Below, piece after piece: positions 26,255 to 35,243 of a DNA stretch of 64,000 bases. Position numbers and translations under genes: made by a program. Origin of the DNA: Bordetella genomosp. 8. GTDB taxonomy: Bacteria > Pseudomonadota > Gammaproteobacteria > Burkholderiales > Burkholderiaceae_B. Below the pieces are notes generated by a model. That model was not told the DNA's origin and did not search any database. It was given only the letters and a program-made list of their open reading frames with translations. The stretch spans positions 1,736,001 to 1,800,000 of the forward strand of contig NZ_CP021108.1 in NCBI RefSeq assembly GCF_002119685.1, in the 5' to 3' direction. The first letter of the stretch is position 1. The number at the start of each line of letters is the position of its first letter.

Positions 26255-27781
26255 ATGCCTCTGATCGTTCTGCTCTGGACCGATGTCGCCCTGTACCTGA
26301 TCGTGGTCGCGGTATTGGCGTATGGCTGGCATGTCCGGCGCACGCCGACCCTGCGGTCGACCTGGCTGCGCGTCGCGCATGACGGTCCGGCCATGTGCGC
26401 GGCGGCGGTGCTGGCGGTGTTCGCCGTGGTCGGCCTGCTGGATTCCGTGCATTACCGGCCCCGCCTGCCGCCGCTGCCGGATGCCGCCGCCGGCGCGCCC
26501 GTGGCCTATGCGCCGTCGACCAAGTCGCTGCTGGACACCCTGCTGGCCGGCACGGTGTTGACCCGGCCGGAGAAGACCTATTCCGCGCCGCTGGCGGCGC
26601 GCCAGTTCACCAAGGAAACCATGTTGGTGGACGGCCAGCCCGTGCGGGATTTTCCGCGCCTGCGCGCGGGTGCGGCGCACCTGAAGAATCCGGACATCGA
26701 ACGCTGGCCCGACGTCGCATGGCGCGCGGGAGCCGGCCTGGCCGGCGGCGTGGTGACGGCGCTGGCGATCGGGGGCGTGCTCGGCCTGGGGCTGGGACGG
26801 CGGCGCGCTTCCTGGCGCGCCGGGCTGCGCGACCTGGTGCGCGGCGATACGGACATACGCTGGCGGCCCATGTACGTCACGCTGTGCGCGCTGTGCGTGC
26901 TGGGCGGGCTCCTGGCCGGCCTGGCCACGGGCTACCATCCGCTGGGCACCGACCGGACCGGCAACGACGTCTTGTGGCAGGCCATCAAGAGCGTGCGCAC
27001 CGCGCTGGTGATCGGTAGCCTGACGACCTTGTCCATGTTGCCGCCGGCGCTGGGTTTCGGTATTGCCGCCGGTTATTTCAAGGGCAAGGTCGACGACGCC
27101 ATCACCTATCTGTACACCACGCTGACGTCCATACCTGGCGTGCTGCTGGTGGCGGCCTGCGTGCTGATGATGCAGGTCTACATCGACAACAATCCCACGC
27201 GCTTTCCGACGTCCGCCGAACGCGCCGATCTGCGGCTGTTTCTGCTTTGCCTGATCCTGGGGCTGACCGGCTGGGCCGGCCTGTGCCGCCTGGTGCGCGC
27301 CGAAGTGCTGAAGCTGCGCGAACTGGAGTACGTGCAGGCCGCGCGCGCCTTTGGCGTGTCGAAGTGGGGCATCATGCGGCGCCACCTGGTGCCCAACGTC
27401 ATGCATATCGTGCTGATCACGGTAGTGCTGGAGTTCTCGTCCCTGGTGCTGTACGAGGCGGTGCTGTCGTATCTGGGGATAGGCGTGGACCCGAGCATGA
27501 ATTCCTACGGGTCCATGATCAATTCGGCGCGGCTGGAAATGTCGATGGATCCCATGATCTGGTGGAACCTGCTGACGGCCTTCGTGTTCATGCTGGCGCT
27601 GGTGCTGTCGGCCAACCTGTTCGCCGACGGCGTGCGCGCGGCCTTCGATCCGCGTGCACGCAAGTTCAGGGCGCGCCGCACGCCGGTGCTGGCGCCGCCG
27701 CCCACTGGCGGCTTGTTCGCGATATCGCCGGTGGCCGCGGAAGGCCGTGAAGTCACGCGCCAGCAAGGAGACCGCCAATGA
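26255..27781 (+). CDS. Peptide ABC transporter permease (YejE/DppC-like), extended
   Basis: The last 300 residues are a DppC-type permease: HPLGTDRTGNDVLWQAIKSV, the EAA loop EVLKLRELEYVQAARAFGVSKWG, and YEAVLSYLGIGVDPSMNSYG. The first 210 residues are an unusual extension with two early membrane segments, a soluble stretch containing APSTKSLLDTLLAGTVLTRP and KPDIERWPD-like NPDIERWPD, and another membrane pair. At 508 residues it is well over the usual 300-340. It overlaps the ATPase start by four bases. Confidence 0.88.
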   Translation: MPLIVLLWTDVALYLIVVAVLAYGWHVRRTPTLRSTWLRVAHDGPAMCAAAVLAVFAVVGLLDSVHYRPRLPPLPDAAAGAPVAYAPSTKSLLDTLLAGTVLTRPEKTYSAPLAARQFTKETMLVDGQPVRDFPRLRAGAAHLKNPDIERWPDVAWRAGAGLAGGVVTALAIGGVLGLGLGRRRASWRAGLRDLVRGDTDIRWRPMYVTLCALCVLGGLLAGLATGYHPLGTDRTGNDVLWQAIKSVRTALVIGSLTTLSMLPPALGFGIAAGYFKGKVDDAITYLYTTLTSIPGVLLVAACVLMMQVYIDNNPTRFPTSAERADLRLFLLCLILGLTGWAGLCRLVRAEVLKLRELEYVQAARAFGVSKWGIMRRHLVPNVMHIVLITVVLEFSSLVLYEAVLSYLGIGVDPSMNSYGSMINSARLEMSMDPMIWWNLLTAFVFMLALVLSANLFADGVRAAFDPRARKFRARRTPVLAPPPTGGLFAISPVAAEGREVTRQQGDRQ

Positions 27782-29514
27782 CCGCCGACACCGTGTTGAA
27801 CGTGCGGGACCTGCGTGTCGAGATCGCCGGCGAGCGCGGTGTCGCGGTCGCCGTCAAGCGGCTGGAACTTGCCATCGCACGCGGGGAGACCTTCGCGCTG
27901 GTCGGCGAATCCGGCAGCGGCAAGAGCATGACGGCGCTGGCGCTGTTGCGGCTGTTGCCCGATGCCGGCCGCATCGTCGCGGGGCAGGTGGAGCTGGGCG
28001 GCGAGGACTTGAACCGCCTGCCGGAAAGCGCGATGCGGCGCGTGCGGGGCGGGCGTATCGGCATCATTTTCCAGGAACCCGCCACCAGCCTGAACCCGGT
28101 GATGCGTGTCGGGGACCAGATCGTCGAAACGCTGATCGCGCATACCGAATTACGCGGTGCGGCGGCGCGCGCCCGCGCCATCGATTGGCTGCGGCGTGTC
28201 GGCATTCCCGAACCCGAGCGGCGGATCGACGACTACCCCATGCAGTTCTCCGGCGGTCAGAAGCAGCGGGTGATGATCGCCATCGCGCTGGCGGCCGAGC
28301 CATTGCTGCTGATTGCCGACGAACCCACCACGGCGCTGGATGTGACGGTGCAGGCGCAGGTGCTGGAACTGCTGGCGGGGATCCAGCGCGACATGGGCAT
28401 GGCGATGCTGCTGATCACCCATGACCTGGCGGTGGTGCGCAACGTGGCCCAGCACGTGGCCCTGATGCGGTTCGGCGAGATCGTCGAATGCGCGCCGGCG
28501 GAGCAGTTTTTCACCGCGCCTAAGCATCCCTATGCGAAGCAGTTGTTCAACGCCATCCCCGCATTCGAAAAGCGCGGCCGTGCCCTGTCCGGCGGGCAGG
28601 GTGCGGATGCGCCCGCTGCCGGTCAGGTGTCCGGGATCGAACCGGCGGCGGGCAATCGGGACGCCACGCTCGCCATGCCCGCCGCCGCCGATGTCGTGCT
28701 GGAAGTGCGCGACCTGTCCGTGCATTACCCCGTGCGCAAGGGGCCGCTACGCCGTGTCCAGCGCTGGGTCAAGGCGGTCGATGGCCTGGGTTTCAGCCTG
28801 CGTGCCGGCGAGACCCTGGCCTTGCTAGGCGAATCCGGTTGCGGCAAGACCACCACCGGCAAGGCGCTGCTGCGCCTGATCGAAGGCGCGCACATCGGCG
28901 GCCAGGCCATGCTGGACGGGCAGGACCTGATGCGTGCGCGCGGGCGGACGCTGGCGCGCCTGCGCGAGCATATCCAGATCGTCTTCCAGGATCCTTTTGC
29001 GTCGCTCAATCCGCGCATGCGCGTGGGCGACATCCTGCTCGAAGGCGTGATGGCGCTGCGGCGCGATCTGCCGCGTCAGGCCTGCACCGATCGCGTCGGC
29101 CGGCTGCTGGCGCGCGTGGGCCTGCCGGAGGACACCGCGACGCGGTATCCGCACGAGTTTTCCGGCGGGCAGCGCCAGCGTATCGCCATCGCCAGGGCGC
29201 TGGCGGTCGAACCGAAGGTGCTGATCTGCGATGAGCCGACATCGGCGCTGGATGTGTCCATCCAGGCACAGATCCTGGACCTGCTGCGCGACCTGCAGCG
29301 GGAACTGGGCATCGCCTATCTGTTCATCACGCATAACTTCAGCGTGGTCGAGTACCTGGCGGATCGCATCGCCGTCATGCATGGCGGCCGCATCGTGGAA
29401 CTGGACGATACCGCCACGGTGCTGCGCCAACCCAGACACGAGGTGACGCGCCGCCTGTTGGCGGCCGTGCCACGCCTGCACTTCGGCGCTACGCCGCCGG
29501 AAACGGCGGCGTAG
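27778..29514 (+). CDS. Peptide ABC transporter, dual ATP-binding protein (YejF-like)
   Basis: Two complete ABC domains in one 578-residue chain, the YejF arrangement. The first has Walker [16 protein letters not shown], signature [16 protein letters not shown] and Walker [15 protein letters not shown]. The second has [31 protein letters not shown] and [14 protein letters not shown]. Each ATPase domain is followed by the oligopeptide-type C-terminal region ([17 protein letters not shown]; second copy shorter). Both nucleotide sites look intact. It is the last gene of the peptide-import operon, ending nine bases from the convergent glycine-rich lipoprotein gene. Confidence 0.93.
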   Translation: MTADTVLNVRDLRVEIAGERGVAVAVKRLELAIARGETFALVGESGSGKSMTALALLRLLPDAGRIVAGQVELGGEDLNRLPESAMRRVRGGRIGIIFQEPATSLNPVMRVGDQIVETLIAHTELRGAAARARAIDWLRRVGIPEPERRIDDYPMQFSGGQKQRVMIAIALAAEPLLLIADEPTTALDVTVQAQVLELLAGIQRDMGMAMLLITHDLAVVRNVAQHVALMRFGEIVECAPAEQFFTAPKHPYAKQLFNAIPAFEKRGRALSGGQGADAPAAGQVSGIEPAAGNRDATLAMPAAADVVLEVRDLSVHYPVRKGPLRRVQRWVKAVDGLGFSLRAGETLALLGESGCGKTTTGKALLRLIEGAHIGGQAMLDGQDLMRARGRTLARLREHIQIVFQDPFASLNPRMRVGDILLEGVMALRRDLPRQACTDRVGRLLARVGLPEDTATRYPHEFSGGQRQRIAIARALAVEPKVLICDEPTSALDVSIQAQILDLLRDLQRELGIAYLFITHNFSVVEYLADRIAVMHGGRIVELDDTATVLRQPRHEVTRRLLAAVPRLHFGATPPETAA

Positions 29515-29523
29515 CGCGCAGCG

Positions 29524-31251
29524 TCAGCGCCGGCCCAGCACGCCGCCCAGCAGGCCACCCAGCAGGCCGCCTTGCTGCTGTTGCTGCTGCGTCGCCGTGG
29601 AGCCGGTGCTGGTCGTGGCGCCCGCGGTCGCCAGCAGGCCGCCCGACGGGGCGCCGCTGGACGTGGCGGTGGTGGCGCCTGCGCCGGCTCCGGCAGTGGC
29701 GCCCACGGCAGGCGTGCCCGTGGCGCCGCCCGCCGTGACGCCGGCCCCTGCGCCCACGCCCGCGCCGACCCCCGCCGCCGGTGCTCCGCCAGCCACGCGC
29801 GTGACCCCCTGGATCAGGCCGCCCAGCAGGCCGCCGTTATTGGTCGCGCCGTTGGCCGGATCGCCCGTGACCGTACCCACCAGCCCGGTGACGGGCGCCA
29901 GCAGGCCGGCATTGCCCGTGCCGCCCGCCGGCGTGCCGGCGACGCTGCCCAGTACGCCGTTGATCGGCGCCAGCACGCCACCCGTACCCGGTCCGGCCGC
30001 GCCGCCGGTCAAGGCGGCGACACCACCGGTCGCGTTGGCCAGCGTATTGCCCACCGGGTTGGCATTGGCCGGTCCGCCGTGCACCAGCCCGCCCGTGCTG
30101 GCGACCGCGCCGCCCACGCCATCGAGCAGCCCGTTGACGCCGTTCAGGGGCGTATTCTGGCCACCCGCATCAATCCGCGCGATGCCGGAACCCACGTTGG
30201 TCAGCAGGTTGTTGACGGGCGCGCCTACGCCCAGGTTGTCGCCCGTCGTTTGCGTGATCGAGCTCACCTGGGTCACGACTGGCGAAACCATGGGATCGAG
30301 CGCCGCGCCGGTGCCATCCAGCGGCGCGGTCAGTCCGAGGTCGGCCAGGTTGTCCACGCCGGTGCCGGTATTCTTCAAGGCCGGCTGCAGGATGGGCATA
30401 GATGGCTTGTCCAGCAGGGATCCGGTCAACGTGCCGGTCAGCGCATTGACCGGCTGCAGGAGTCCGCCCTGGCCGCCTTGCGAACTGGTCAGCGCGCGCA
30501 CGGCGCCGGTGGCATTGGCTGCCACCGACGCCAGTGGCGATTGCAGCGTGGAGTTGGGATTGAGCAGGTCGCCGGTGTCGGCCACGGTCGCACCCAATCC
30601 GCTGACGGCGCCGCCCAGCCCCGTCGTCAGGTTGGCCGGCGACTGCGTGCCCGACACCCGCTGGCCCGTCGCGTCCAGGGTGGAACCGACCTGGTTCAGC
30701 AGATTGTCGGTCGGCGCGCCCAGGCCGGTGGCCCCGCCGACCCGCTGCGTCAACGTGGTGGCGTTGGCGACCAGTGGCTGCACGGTGCCGTCCAGGGCTT
30801 GGCCCGTATTCGACAAGGCGGAATCCGTGCCGATCGGCGCGACGTCGTTGACGGCCGCGCCCACGCCACCCAGGGTGTTCTGCAGGACGCCCGACGTCGT
30901 GGTGGACCCGCCGCCCGTGCCGTCGCCGGGCGTGCCGCCACCGGGGTTGCCGCCCGGATTGCCACCGCCGGGATTGCCGCCCGTTCCGCCACCGCCCGTT
31001 CCGCCGCCCGGCGTCCCCGGCGCGCCGCCTCCGCCTCCACCACCATCGCCGGCACCCCCGCCGCCACCGCTGCCAGCACCACCGCCACCGCTGCCTTGCA
31101 TGCCCCCATCCGGCATGCCGTTGGAAGCGGTTCGATCGTGATGGTGATGGCCGCCACCACAGGCGGATAGCGCGCCCAGCAATGCGATGGCGATCGCGGT
31201 GCGGCGCAGGCCCTGTTCGACATGAGAAACGGAAGGAAGGACGGTTCGCAT
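29524..31251 (-). CDS. Glycine-rich repetitive lipoprotein
   Basis: A 575-residue predicted lipoprotein: signal peptide ending in LLGALSAC, then GGGHHHHDR, a tract of about 70 residues nearly all Gly with Pro, Asn and Thr, and a long degenerate repeat region built of units such as GVGAAV, NNLLTNVGSGI and GGLLAPVTGLVGTV rich in Gly, Ala, Leu, Val and Asn. The tail holds six glutamines and GGLLGGLLGGVLGRR. It is not a strict Gly-X-Y collagen, though databases may label relatives collagen-like. AAGGAG eight bases before the ATG at 31251 fixes the start. A surface or matrix role is inferred from the signal and composition. Confidence 0.75.
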   Translation of the reverse strand: MRTVLPSVSHVEQGLRRTAIAIALLGALSACGGGHHHHDRTASNGMPDGGMQGSGGGGAGSGGGGGAGDGGGGGGGAPGTPGGGTGGGGTGGNPGGGNPGGNPGGGTPGDGTGGGSTTTSGVLQNTLGGVGAAVNDVAPIGTDSALSNTGQALDGTVQPLVANATTLTQRVGGATGLGAPTDNLLNQVGSTLDATGQRVSGTQSPANLTTGLGGAVSGLGATVADTGDLLNPNSTLQSPLASVAANATGAVRALTSSQGGQGGLLQPVNALTGTLTGSLLDKPSMPILQPALKNTGTGVDNLADLGLTAPLDGTGAALDPMVSPVVTQVSSITQTTGDNLGVGAPVNNLLTNVGSGIARIDAGGQNTPLNGVNGLLDGVGGAVASTGGLVHGGPANANPVGNTLANATGGVAALTGGAAGPGTGGVLAPINGVLGSVAGTPAGGTGNAGLLAPVTGLVGTVTGDPANGATNNGGLLGGLIQGVTRVAGGAPAAGVGAGVGAGAGVTAGGATGTPAVGATAGAGAGATTATSSGAPSGGLLATAGATTSTGSTATQQQQQQGGLLGGLLGGVLGRR

Positions 31252-31338
31252 GGAGGTCTCCTTATGCGGATTCATGGCAGCCCCCACGGGGCCGATGCGA
31301 AGTGCCATGCGAAATCCATGCCAACCCGAAAATGGCTG

Positions 31339-31355
31339 TTTTTCCCAGGGAAAAA
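31339..31355. promoter_or_regulatory. Perfect 17-bp palindrome upstream of the lipoprotein gene
   Basis: TTTTTCCC, one central A, and GGGAAAAA form a perfect palindrome 88 bases upstream of the glycine-rich lipoprotein start. It could be an operator. As RNA on either strand it would be a one-base-loop hairpin, which is not a plausible terminator, so DNA binding is the better reading. Confidence 0.35.
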
Positions 31356-31375
31356 GGCGTGCGGGGCGCCGCGCG

Positions 31376-31424
31376 CGTTACGACGTTACCTGAGGCGTTA
31401 CGTGACGCGGGTAACGCACGTAAC
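31376..31424. promoter_or_regulatory. Cluster of five GTTAC/GTAAC pentamers
   Basis: Three GTTAC copies (from 31377, 31385 and 31397) and two GTAAC copies (31411 and 31420) lie within 48 bases. GCGTTAC at 31395-31401 and GTAACGC at 31411-31417 make a seven-base inverted repeat. The cluster sits between the TpsB stop and the lipoprotein start and may be a multi-site operator. Confidence 0.35.
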
Positions 31425-31452
31425 CCTCGCGACGCGTGCCACCCACCGCGAT

Positions 31453-33141
31453 TCAGATCGCGTTGTAGTAGAACGAGTAGTTGGCATTGAACCGCCACCC
31501 CCGGCCATCGCCTTCCGAACTGGCGGACGCGATGGGCTTGGCCACGTTGAAGTCGAACAGGTAGTAGCGATCGTCCGTGACTCGCATGCCGATGGCCACC
31601 GACGAGAGATGCTGTGTGTTGTAGGGCTTGAGCTCGGCGGCGTTGTACCAGGTACGCGCGTAGTCGATCAGCAGGTAAGGCTGCAATGCCGACACCATGG
31701 GTATGCCCACGGTGAAGCGCCGGTTCACTTCCGCCGATGCGCCTACCCCCTTGTCGCCGCTCTGCTCGCCCTGCGGATAGCCCATCCCGAAACGCCAGCT
31801 GCCGAAGGAGATCTGTTCCGATGTGGGCAGTACGTCATCGCTGTATTGTCCCGCCGCCGCCAGCGTCAATCCGAATTGCGCGGGCAGTACGAAGCTCTGC
31901 TTGGCATTCAGGTTCCACCGCGTGAAGTCCAGGTCGACGTTCGGCACGGACGAATAGCCGTAATTGGAGTCGATGTACTTGTCCGCGCCCAGGGTGTCGA
32001 ATCCTTGGGACACGCTCAGGCTCACATCGGTGCTGCGCGCCGGCGCCACGGTGATGTAGCGCAGCTCCGCCGTCGCGGCGCGCACGCGCGTATCCTGCCG
32101 CAGCCACAGGTCCGAATGGCGCAGGTCGTAGCGATCCTGCGCATTGACGGCGTAGACGCCCAGCGTGCCCGTCAGCGATTGGCGGTTGTCCAGCAGGAAG
32201 GGATAACTGAGCCCGATACCGACGCGGTCGGTCTGCACGGTGCGATCGAAGCCCAGTTGTTCGACCGCGTCGTCTTCCGGCTTGGCCTTGTAGTGGAAAC
32301 CATCGATTTTCAGGCCCAGGCCATCATGGCCGATGGGGATGGTGATGTCCCCGGCGAAGTAGCGTACGTCATCGGTCCCCAGCGGGATGCTGCCCGTCAA
32401 GCGCGTCTGCTCGCCCAGCGGTGTCAGGCTGTTGGCGCTGGCGGAAAGCAAGGGCTGCATGCCGGTGCCAAGGTCGACAACGCCGCCATTGGCGCTGACT
32501 GCCTGATGGCGGACATCCAGCACCAGCTCTGTGGCGCCATCGGCGCGGCGTGGCAATTCCAGCGCGGGCTTGAACGTCACGCCAGGCACCATGCGCATCA
32601 GGTTGAGCACGCGTTCCAGCGTGGCCGCCGTCAAGGGCTTTTCGCGCAGCAGGGGTTGGGCCAGCGAGTCGATGCGGGCCTTCGCGGTACCCGCGTCGCC
32701 TTCCACGCGCACGTTGGAAATGAAGCCCTCAACCACGGTAACCACGACCTTGCCCTGCGCGAAGCTCTGGTTCTGCACGACCGCGAAGGACAGCGGGAAG
32801 CCGCGTGCGCGATAAAGCGCGGTGATACGGTCAGTCTGCTGCACCAGTTCGCCGACAGAGATTTCCTTGTTGGCCAGCGGCGTCAGCAGGGCGGACACTT
32901 CCGCGAACGGGATGGCGTGCACCCCGATGACGTCGAAGTGGCGCGGCACGATGCGTTGGGCCAGGCGGGCTTCGACCGCGGACTGCTCCGGCGTGCGGCC
33001 TTCCAGCCGCGGGGGCGGCGCCTGGGTGCGCGGCTTTTCCAGCGGCGGCAGCGCATCCACGGGATTGCCGCGCAAGGGGCCATCCGCATGGGCCGCCGCA
33101 CAGAGGCCGAAGGCCAGCAAAGCCACGCCGCCGATGTGCAT
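31453..33141 (-). CDS. Two-partner secretion transporter, TpsB (ShlB/FhaC/HecB family)
   Basis: Outer-membrane 16-strand barrel (562 residues) that secretes a partner TpsA protein. A signal peptide ends near CAAAHA (residue 19). Two POTRA domains follow (RHFDVIGVHAIPFAEVSALL and VVVTVVEGFISNVRVEGDAG), then the barrel with alternating strands to a C-terminal aromatic end FYYNAI. AAGGAA before the ATG at 33141 fixes the start. No filamentous TpsA gene is adjacent: downstream is the glycine-rich lipoprotein after 201 bases and upstream an AT-rich gap. The partner may be elsewhere in the genome. Confidence 0.85.
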   Translation of the reverse strand: MHIGGVALLAFGLCAAAHADGPLRGNPVDALPPLEKPRTQAPPPRLEGRTPEQSAVEARLAQRIVPRHFDVIGVHAIPFAEVSALLTPLANKEISVGELVQQTDRITALYRARGFPLSFAVVQNQSFAQGKVVVTVVEGFISNVRVEGDAGTAKARIDSLAQPLLREKPLTAATLERVLNLMRMVPGVTFKPALELPRRADGATELVLDVRHQAVSANGGVVDLGTGMQPLLSASANSLTPLGEQTRLTGSIPLGTDDVRYFAGDITIPIGHDGLGLKIDGFHYKAKPEDDAVEQLGFDRTVQTDRVGIGLSYPFLLDNRQSLTGTLGVYAVNAQDRYDLRHSDLWLRQDTRVRAATAELRYITVAPARSTDVSLSVSQGFDTLGADKYIDSNYGYSSVPNVDLDFTRWNLNAKQSFVLPAQFGLTLAAAGQYSDDVLPTSEQISFGSWRFGMGYPQGEQSGDKGVGASAEVNRRFTVGIPMVSALQPYLLIDYARTWYNAAELKPYNTQHLSSVAIGMRVTDDRYYLFDFNVAKPIASASSEGDGRGWRFNANYSFYYNAI

Positions 33142-33595
33142 GAAGATTTCCTTCGATGGGACCGGGATGGGAGCCGAAGTGCAAAGGGGGAGGATCCGAC
33201 GACGTCGTGCCATGGTCTGGGCGCTGTACTTGGATGTTTCCGTGGAAGGATGCCCAGCGCGGCGTCCGTTTAATGCTTGCCGAATGTTTTAGGTGTCTAC
33301 GACTTGCTTCCAAGGAAGAGCTGGCGTAGCCCAATTTGCACGGAAGCGACGCCGGAGTAGGGCCCCGCTACACCGTGCTTACACATTTGTAAATTCAAAA
33401 TTTTCTTATAGATCATATGGATGAATCCTCAACCACAAGGATTTGATTCAATTCCACCTTTATGACCTAGGACTTTCCCGGATGCCATCCGGATTGCCTT
33501 GGTAAAGACTGATCTGGCCTGCAACCCCTTTTGGCCTCATGAAATAGCAAACCACGCCGGGGCGGGCTATGCCCCGCGGTAATCAGGCGGACGTC
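33142..33595. other. 454-bp divergent gap with an AT-rich core
   Basis: No gene seen. Bases 33375-33470 are strongly AT-rich, unlike everything around them, and hold a probable minus-strand promoter and the inverted repeat AATCCT (33424-33429) / AGGATT (33438-33443). The region separates the TpsB gene from the sigma-54 activator gene and could regulate both. I found no sigma-54 promoter (GG at -24, GC at -12) on either strand. Confidence 0.55.
33405..33432 (-). promoter_or_regulatory. Probable sigma-70 promoter for the TpsB gene
   Basis: Reading leftward, TTGAGG (33432-33427), a 16-base spacer and TATAAG (33410-33405) match sigma-70 hexamers at 4/6 and 5/6. Transcription would start near 33398, giving a leader of about 255 bases before the TpsB ATG. 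The AATCCT/AGGATT inverted repeat overlaps the -35 hexamer, which would suit a repressor. Confidence 0.4.
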
Positions 33596-34624
33596 ATGGA
33601 CAACCTCTCCCATCCGCACCAAGGCGCTGCCTGCCGCGCTCCGCGCGGGCGCGAGCTCGTCGCGGTTTCGGCAGCGATGCGCAGCCTGCTCGACGATGCC
33701 CGCGCGTATGCCGACGCGCGCGCCAGCGTGCTGATCCTGGGAGAAACCGGCGTGGGCAAGGAATGCATCGCACGCCTGCTGCACGACAGTGCCCCCTGGG
33801 CGCGCGGGCCATTCGTCGCGGTGAACTGCGGTGCCGTTCCCGAAGGCTTGTTCGAGGCGCATTTCTTCGGTCACGCGAAAGGCGCGTTCACGGGTGCGTT
33901 GGGTTCCCACAAGGGCTATTTCGAGCAGGCCGACGGCGGCACCCTGTTCCTGGATGAAATCGCCGATATGCCGCTCTACCAGCAAGTGAAGTTGCTGCGG
34001 GTGCTGGAGCACAACGTGGTGACGCGACTGGGTGCCGCGGTGGACACGCCGGTCGACTTCCGGCTGGTGGCGGCGACCAACCAGGATTTGCGCGCACGGG
34101 TGGCGCAGGGCGCCTTCCGTGCCGATCTGTATTACCGGCTGGCCGTCATCGAGTTGCGGGTGCCCAGCCTGGAAGAGCGTGGGCCGGAAGAAAAACTGGC
34201 AATTTTCAGTGCCTTCATCGACCGCGAGCTGCCGGGGCAGGGCGAGCTGCTGCCGGCCTGGCTGCGGGATCGCGTGGCCCATGCGCGCTATCCCGGAAAT
34301 GTTCGGGAACTCTGCAACCTGGCGGAGCGCGTCGCCATCATGCGCCGGCGTGTGGGCAGCTGGGACCAGGCGCAGATCGAGAAAGTGCTGGCCAGCGGCA
34401 TCTGCCTGCCGACGGCCGCGCGCTCCCTGCCGCCCGCGCCCTGGTTGACGCCGGCTCAGCGGGCCGACCGCGAACGGGTCCTGGCGGCGCTGCGCGCCCA
34501 CGGCTGGCGCCGGCAGGTCACGGCGGCCGCCCTGGGCATCAGCCGCAAGGCGCTATGGGAAAAGATGCGCAAGTTCGAATTGAGCGAGGCCGCCGAGCTG
34601 GCCGCCGCGGCGGAACGCGGCTGA
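33596..34624 (+). CDS. Sigma-54-dependent transcriptional activator without sensory domain
   Basis: A 342-residue AAA+ activator: Walker A GETGVGKE at 49-56, the sigma-54 contact loop GAFTGA at 96-101, Walker B DEIADMPLYQQVKLLRVLE, the arginine-finger region FRADLYYRL, and a C-terminal Fis-type helix-turn-helix (RQVTAAALGISRKALWEKM). Only about 25 residues precede the AAA+ domain, so there is no receiver, GAF or PAS domain; PspF and HrpS share this layout and are controlled by partner proteins. The ATG at 33596 follows AGGCGG; ATG 33569 is an alternative. Its targets are not evident. Confidence 0.88.
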   Translation: MDNLSHPHQGAACRAPRGRELVAVSAAMRSLLDDARAYADARASVLILGETGVGKECIARLLHDSAPWARGPFVAVNCGAVPEGLFEAHFFGHAKGAFTGALGSHKGYFEQADGGTLFLDEIADMPLYQQVKLLRVLEHNVVTRLGAAVDTPVDFRLVAATNQDLRARVAQGAFRADLYYRLAVIELRVPSLEERGPEEKLAIFSAFIDRELPGQGELLPAWLRDRVAHARYPGNVRELCNLAERVAIMRRRVGSWDQAQIEKVLASGICLPTAARSLPPAPWLTPAQRADRERVLAALRAHGWRRQVTAAALGISRKALWEKMRKFELSEAAELAAAAERG

Positions 34625-34767
34625 CGGTCCGCCCGTTGCGCTGGCGCGACAACGGCACCTGCCCCCGGGCCTTCCACGGTGCGCGACGCCGCGATGGCGT
34701 ACTATCTGGCGGTTTGCCCAGCCGGGATGCATCTTGCAATGCCGCGCCGCGCCGCCATATCCCTTTT

Positions 34768-35241
34768 ATGAAAGTATTCGACCTTCAGTGCGACGAGCAG
34801 GGCCATCTATTCGAAGGCTGGTTTGCCTCGCATGAAAACTACGACGAGCAACAGGCGCGCGGCCTGGTGTCGTGTCCGATGTGCGGCGCGAACAAGGTGT
34901 CCAAGCGCCTGTCCGCGCCGCGGCTCAACGTCTCCCATCTGAAAGCGCCCCAGGGCGCGCCGCAGCCCGCCACCCAAGGCTCGCCCGCTGCCGCCACCGC
35001 CGCGCCCGCGGACATGGCGCGCCTGCAGGCCGCGATACTGCAACAGGTGCGGGACATGGTGCGCAAGGCCGAAAACGTCGGCCCGCGTTTCGCCGAAGAG
35101 GCGCGCCGCATCCATGAAGGCGAGGCTGACGAAAGGCCGATACGCGGCACGTCCACGCCGGAAGAGCGCCAGGCCCTGGCCGAAGACGGCATCGATTTCC
35201 TGGCGCTGCCGGACATCTTCGACGACGACCGCCTGCAGTGA
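34768..35241 (+). CDS. DUF1178 family protein
   Basis: A 157-residue soluble protein of unknown function. The N terminus FDLQCDEQGHLFEGWF and the following SCPMCGANKVSKRLSAP contain three cysteines that could bind zinc. The middle is an Ala/Pro-rich linker, and the C-terminal part (EEARRIHEGEADERPIRGT, then EERQALAEDGIDFLALP) is the conserved DUF1178 end. The start at 34768 matches the family N terminus; no strong ribosome site is seen. It ends two bases from the stop of the convergent unrecognised gene. Confidence 0.87.
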   Translation: MKVFDLQCDEQGHLFEGWFASHENYDEQQARGLVSCPMCGANKVSKRLSAPRLNVSHLKAPQGAPQPATQGSPAAATAAPADMARLQAAILQQVRDMVRKAENVGPRFAEEARRIHEGEADERPIRGTSTPEERQALAEDGIDFLALPDIFDDDRLQ

Positions 35242-35243
35242 GA

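Noticed and set aside
29572..31170. Two plus-strand open frames of more than 500 codons opposite the glycine-rich lipoprotein gene
   Set aside because: They are antisense frames kept open by the repetitive GC-rich composition; no signal, domain or ribosome site, while the minus strand has a signal peptide, lipobox and AAGGAG.
33142..33595. A sigma-54 promoter for TpsB or the activator
   Set aside because: No GG/GC pair at the 10-base spacing with a TGGCAC-TTGC-like context was found on either strand.
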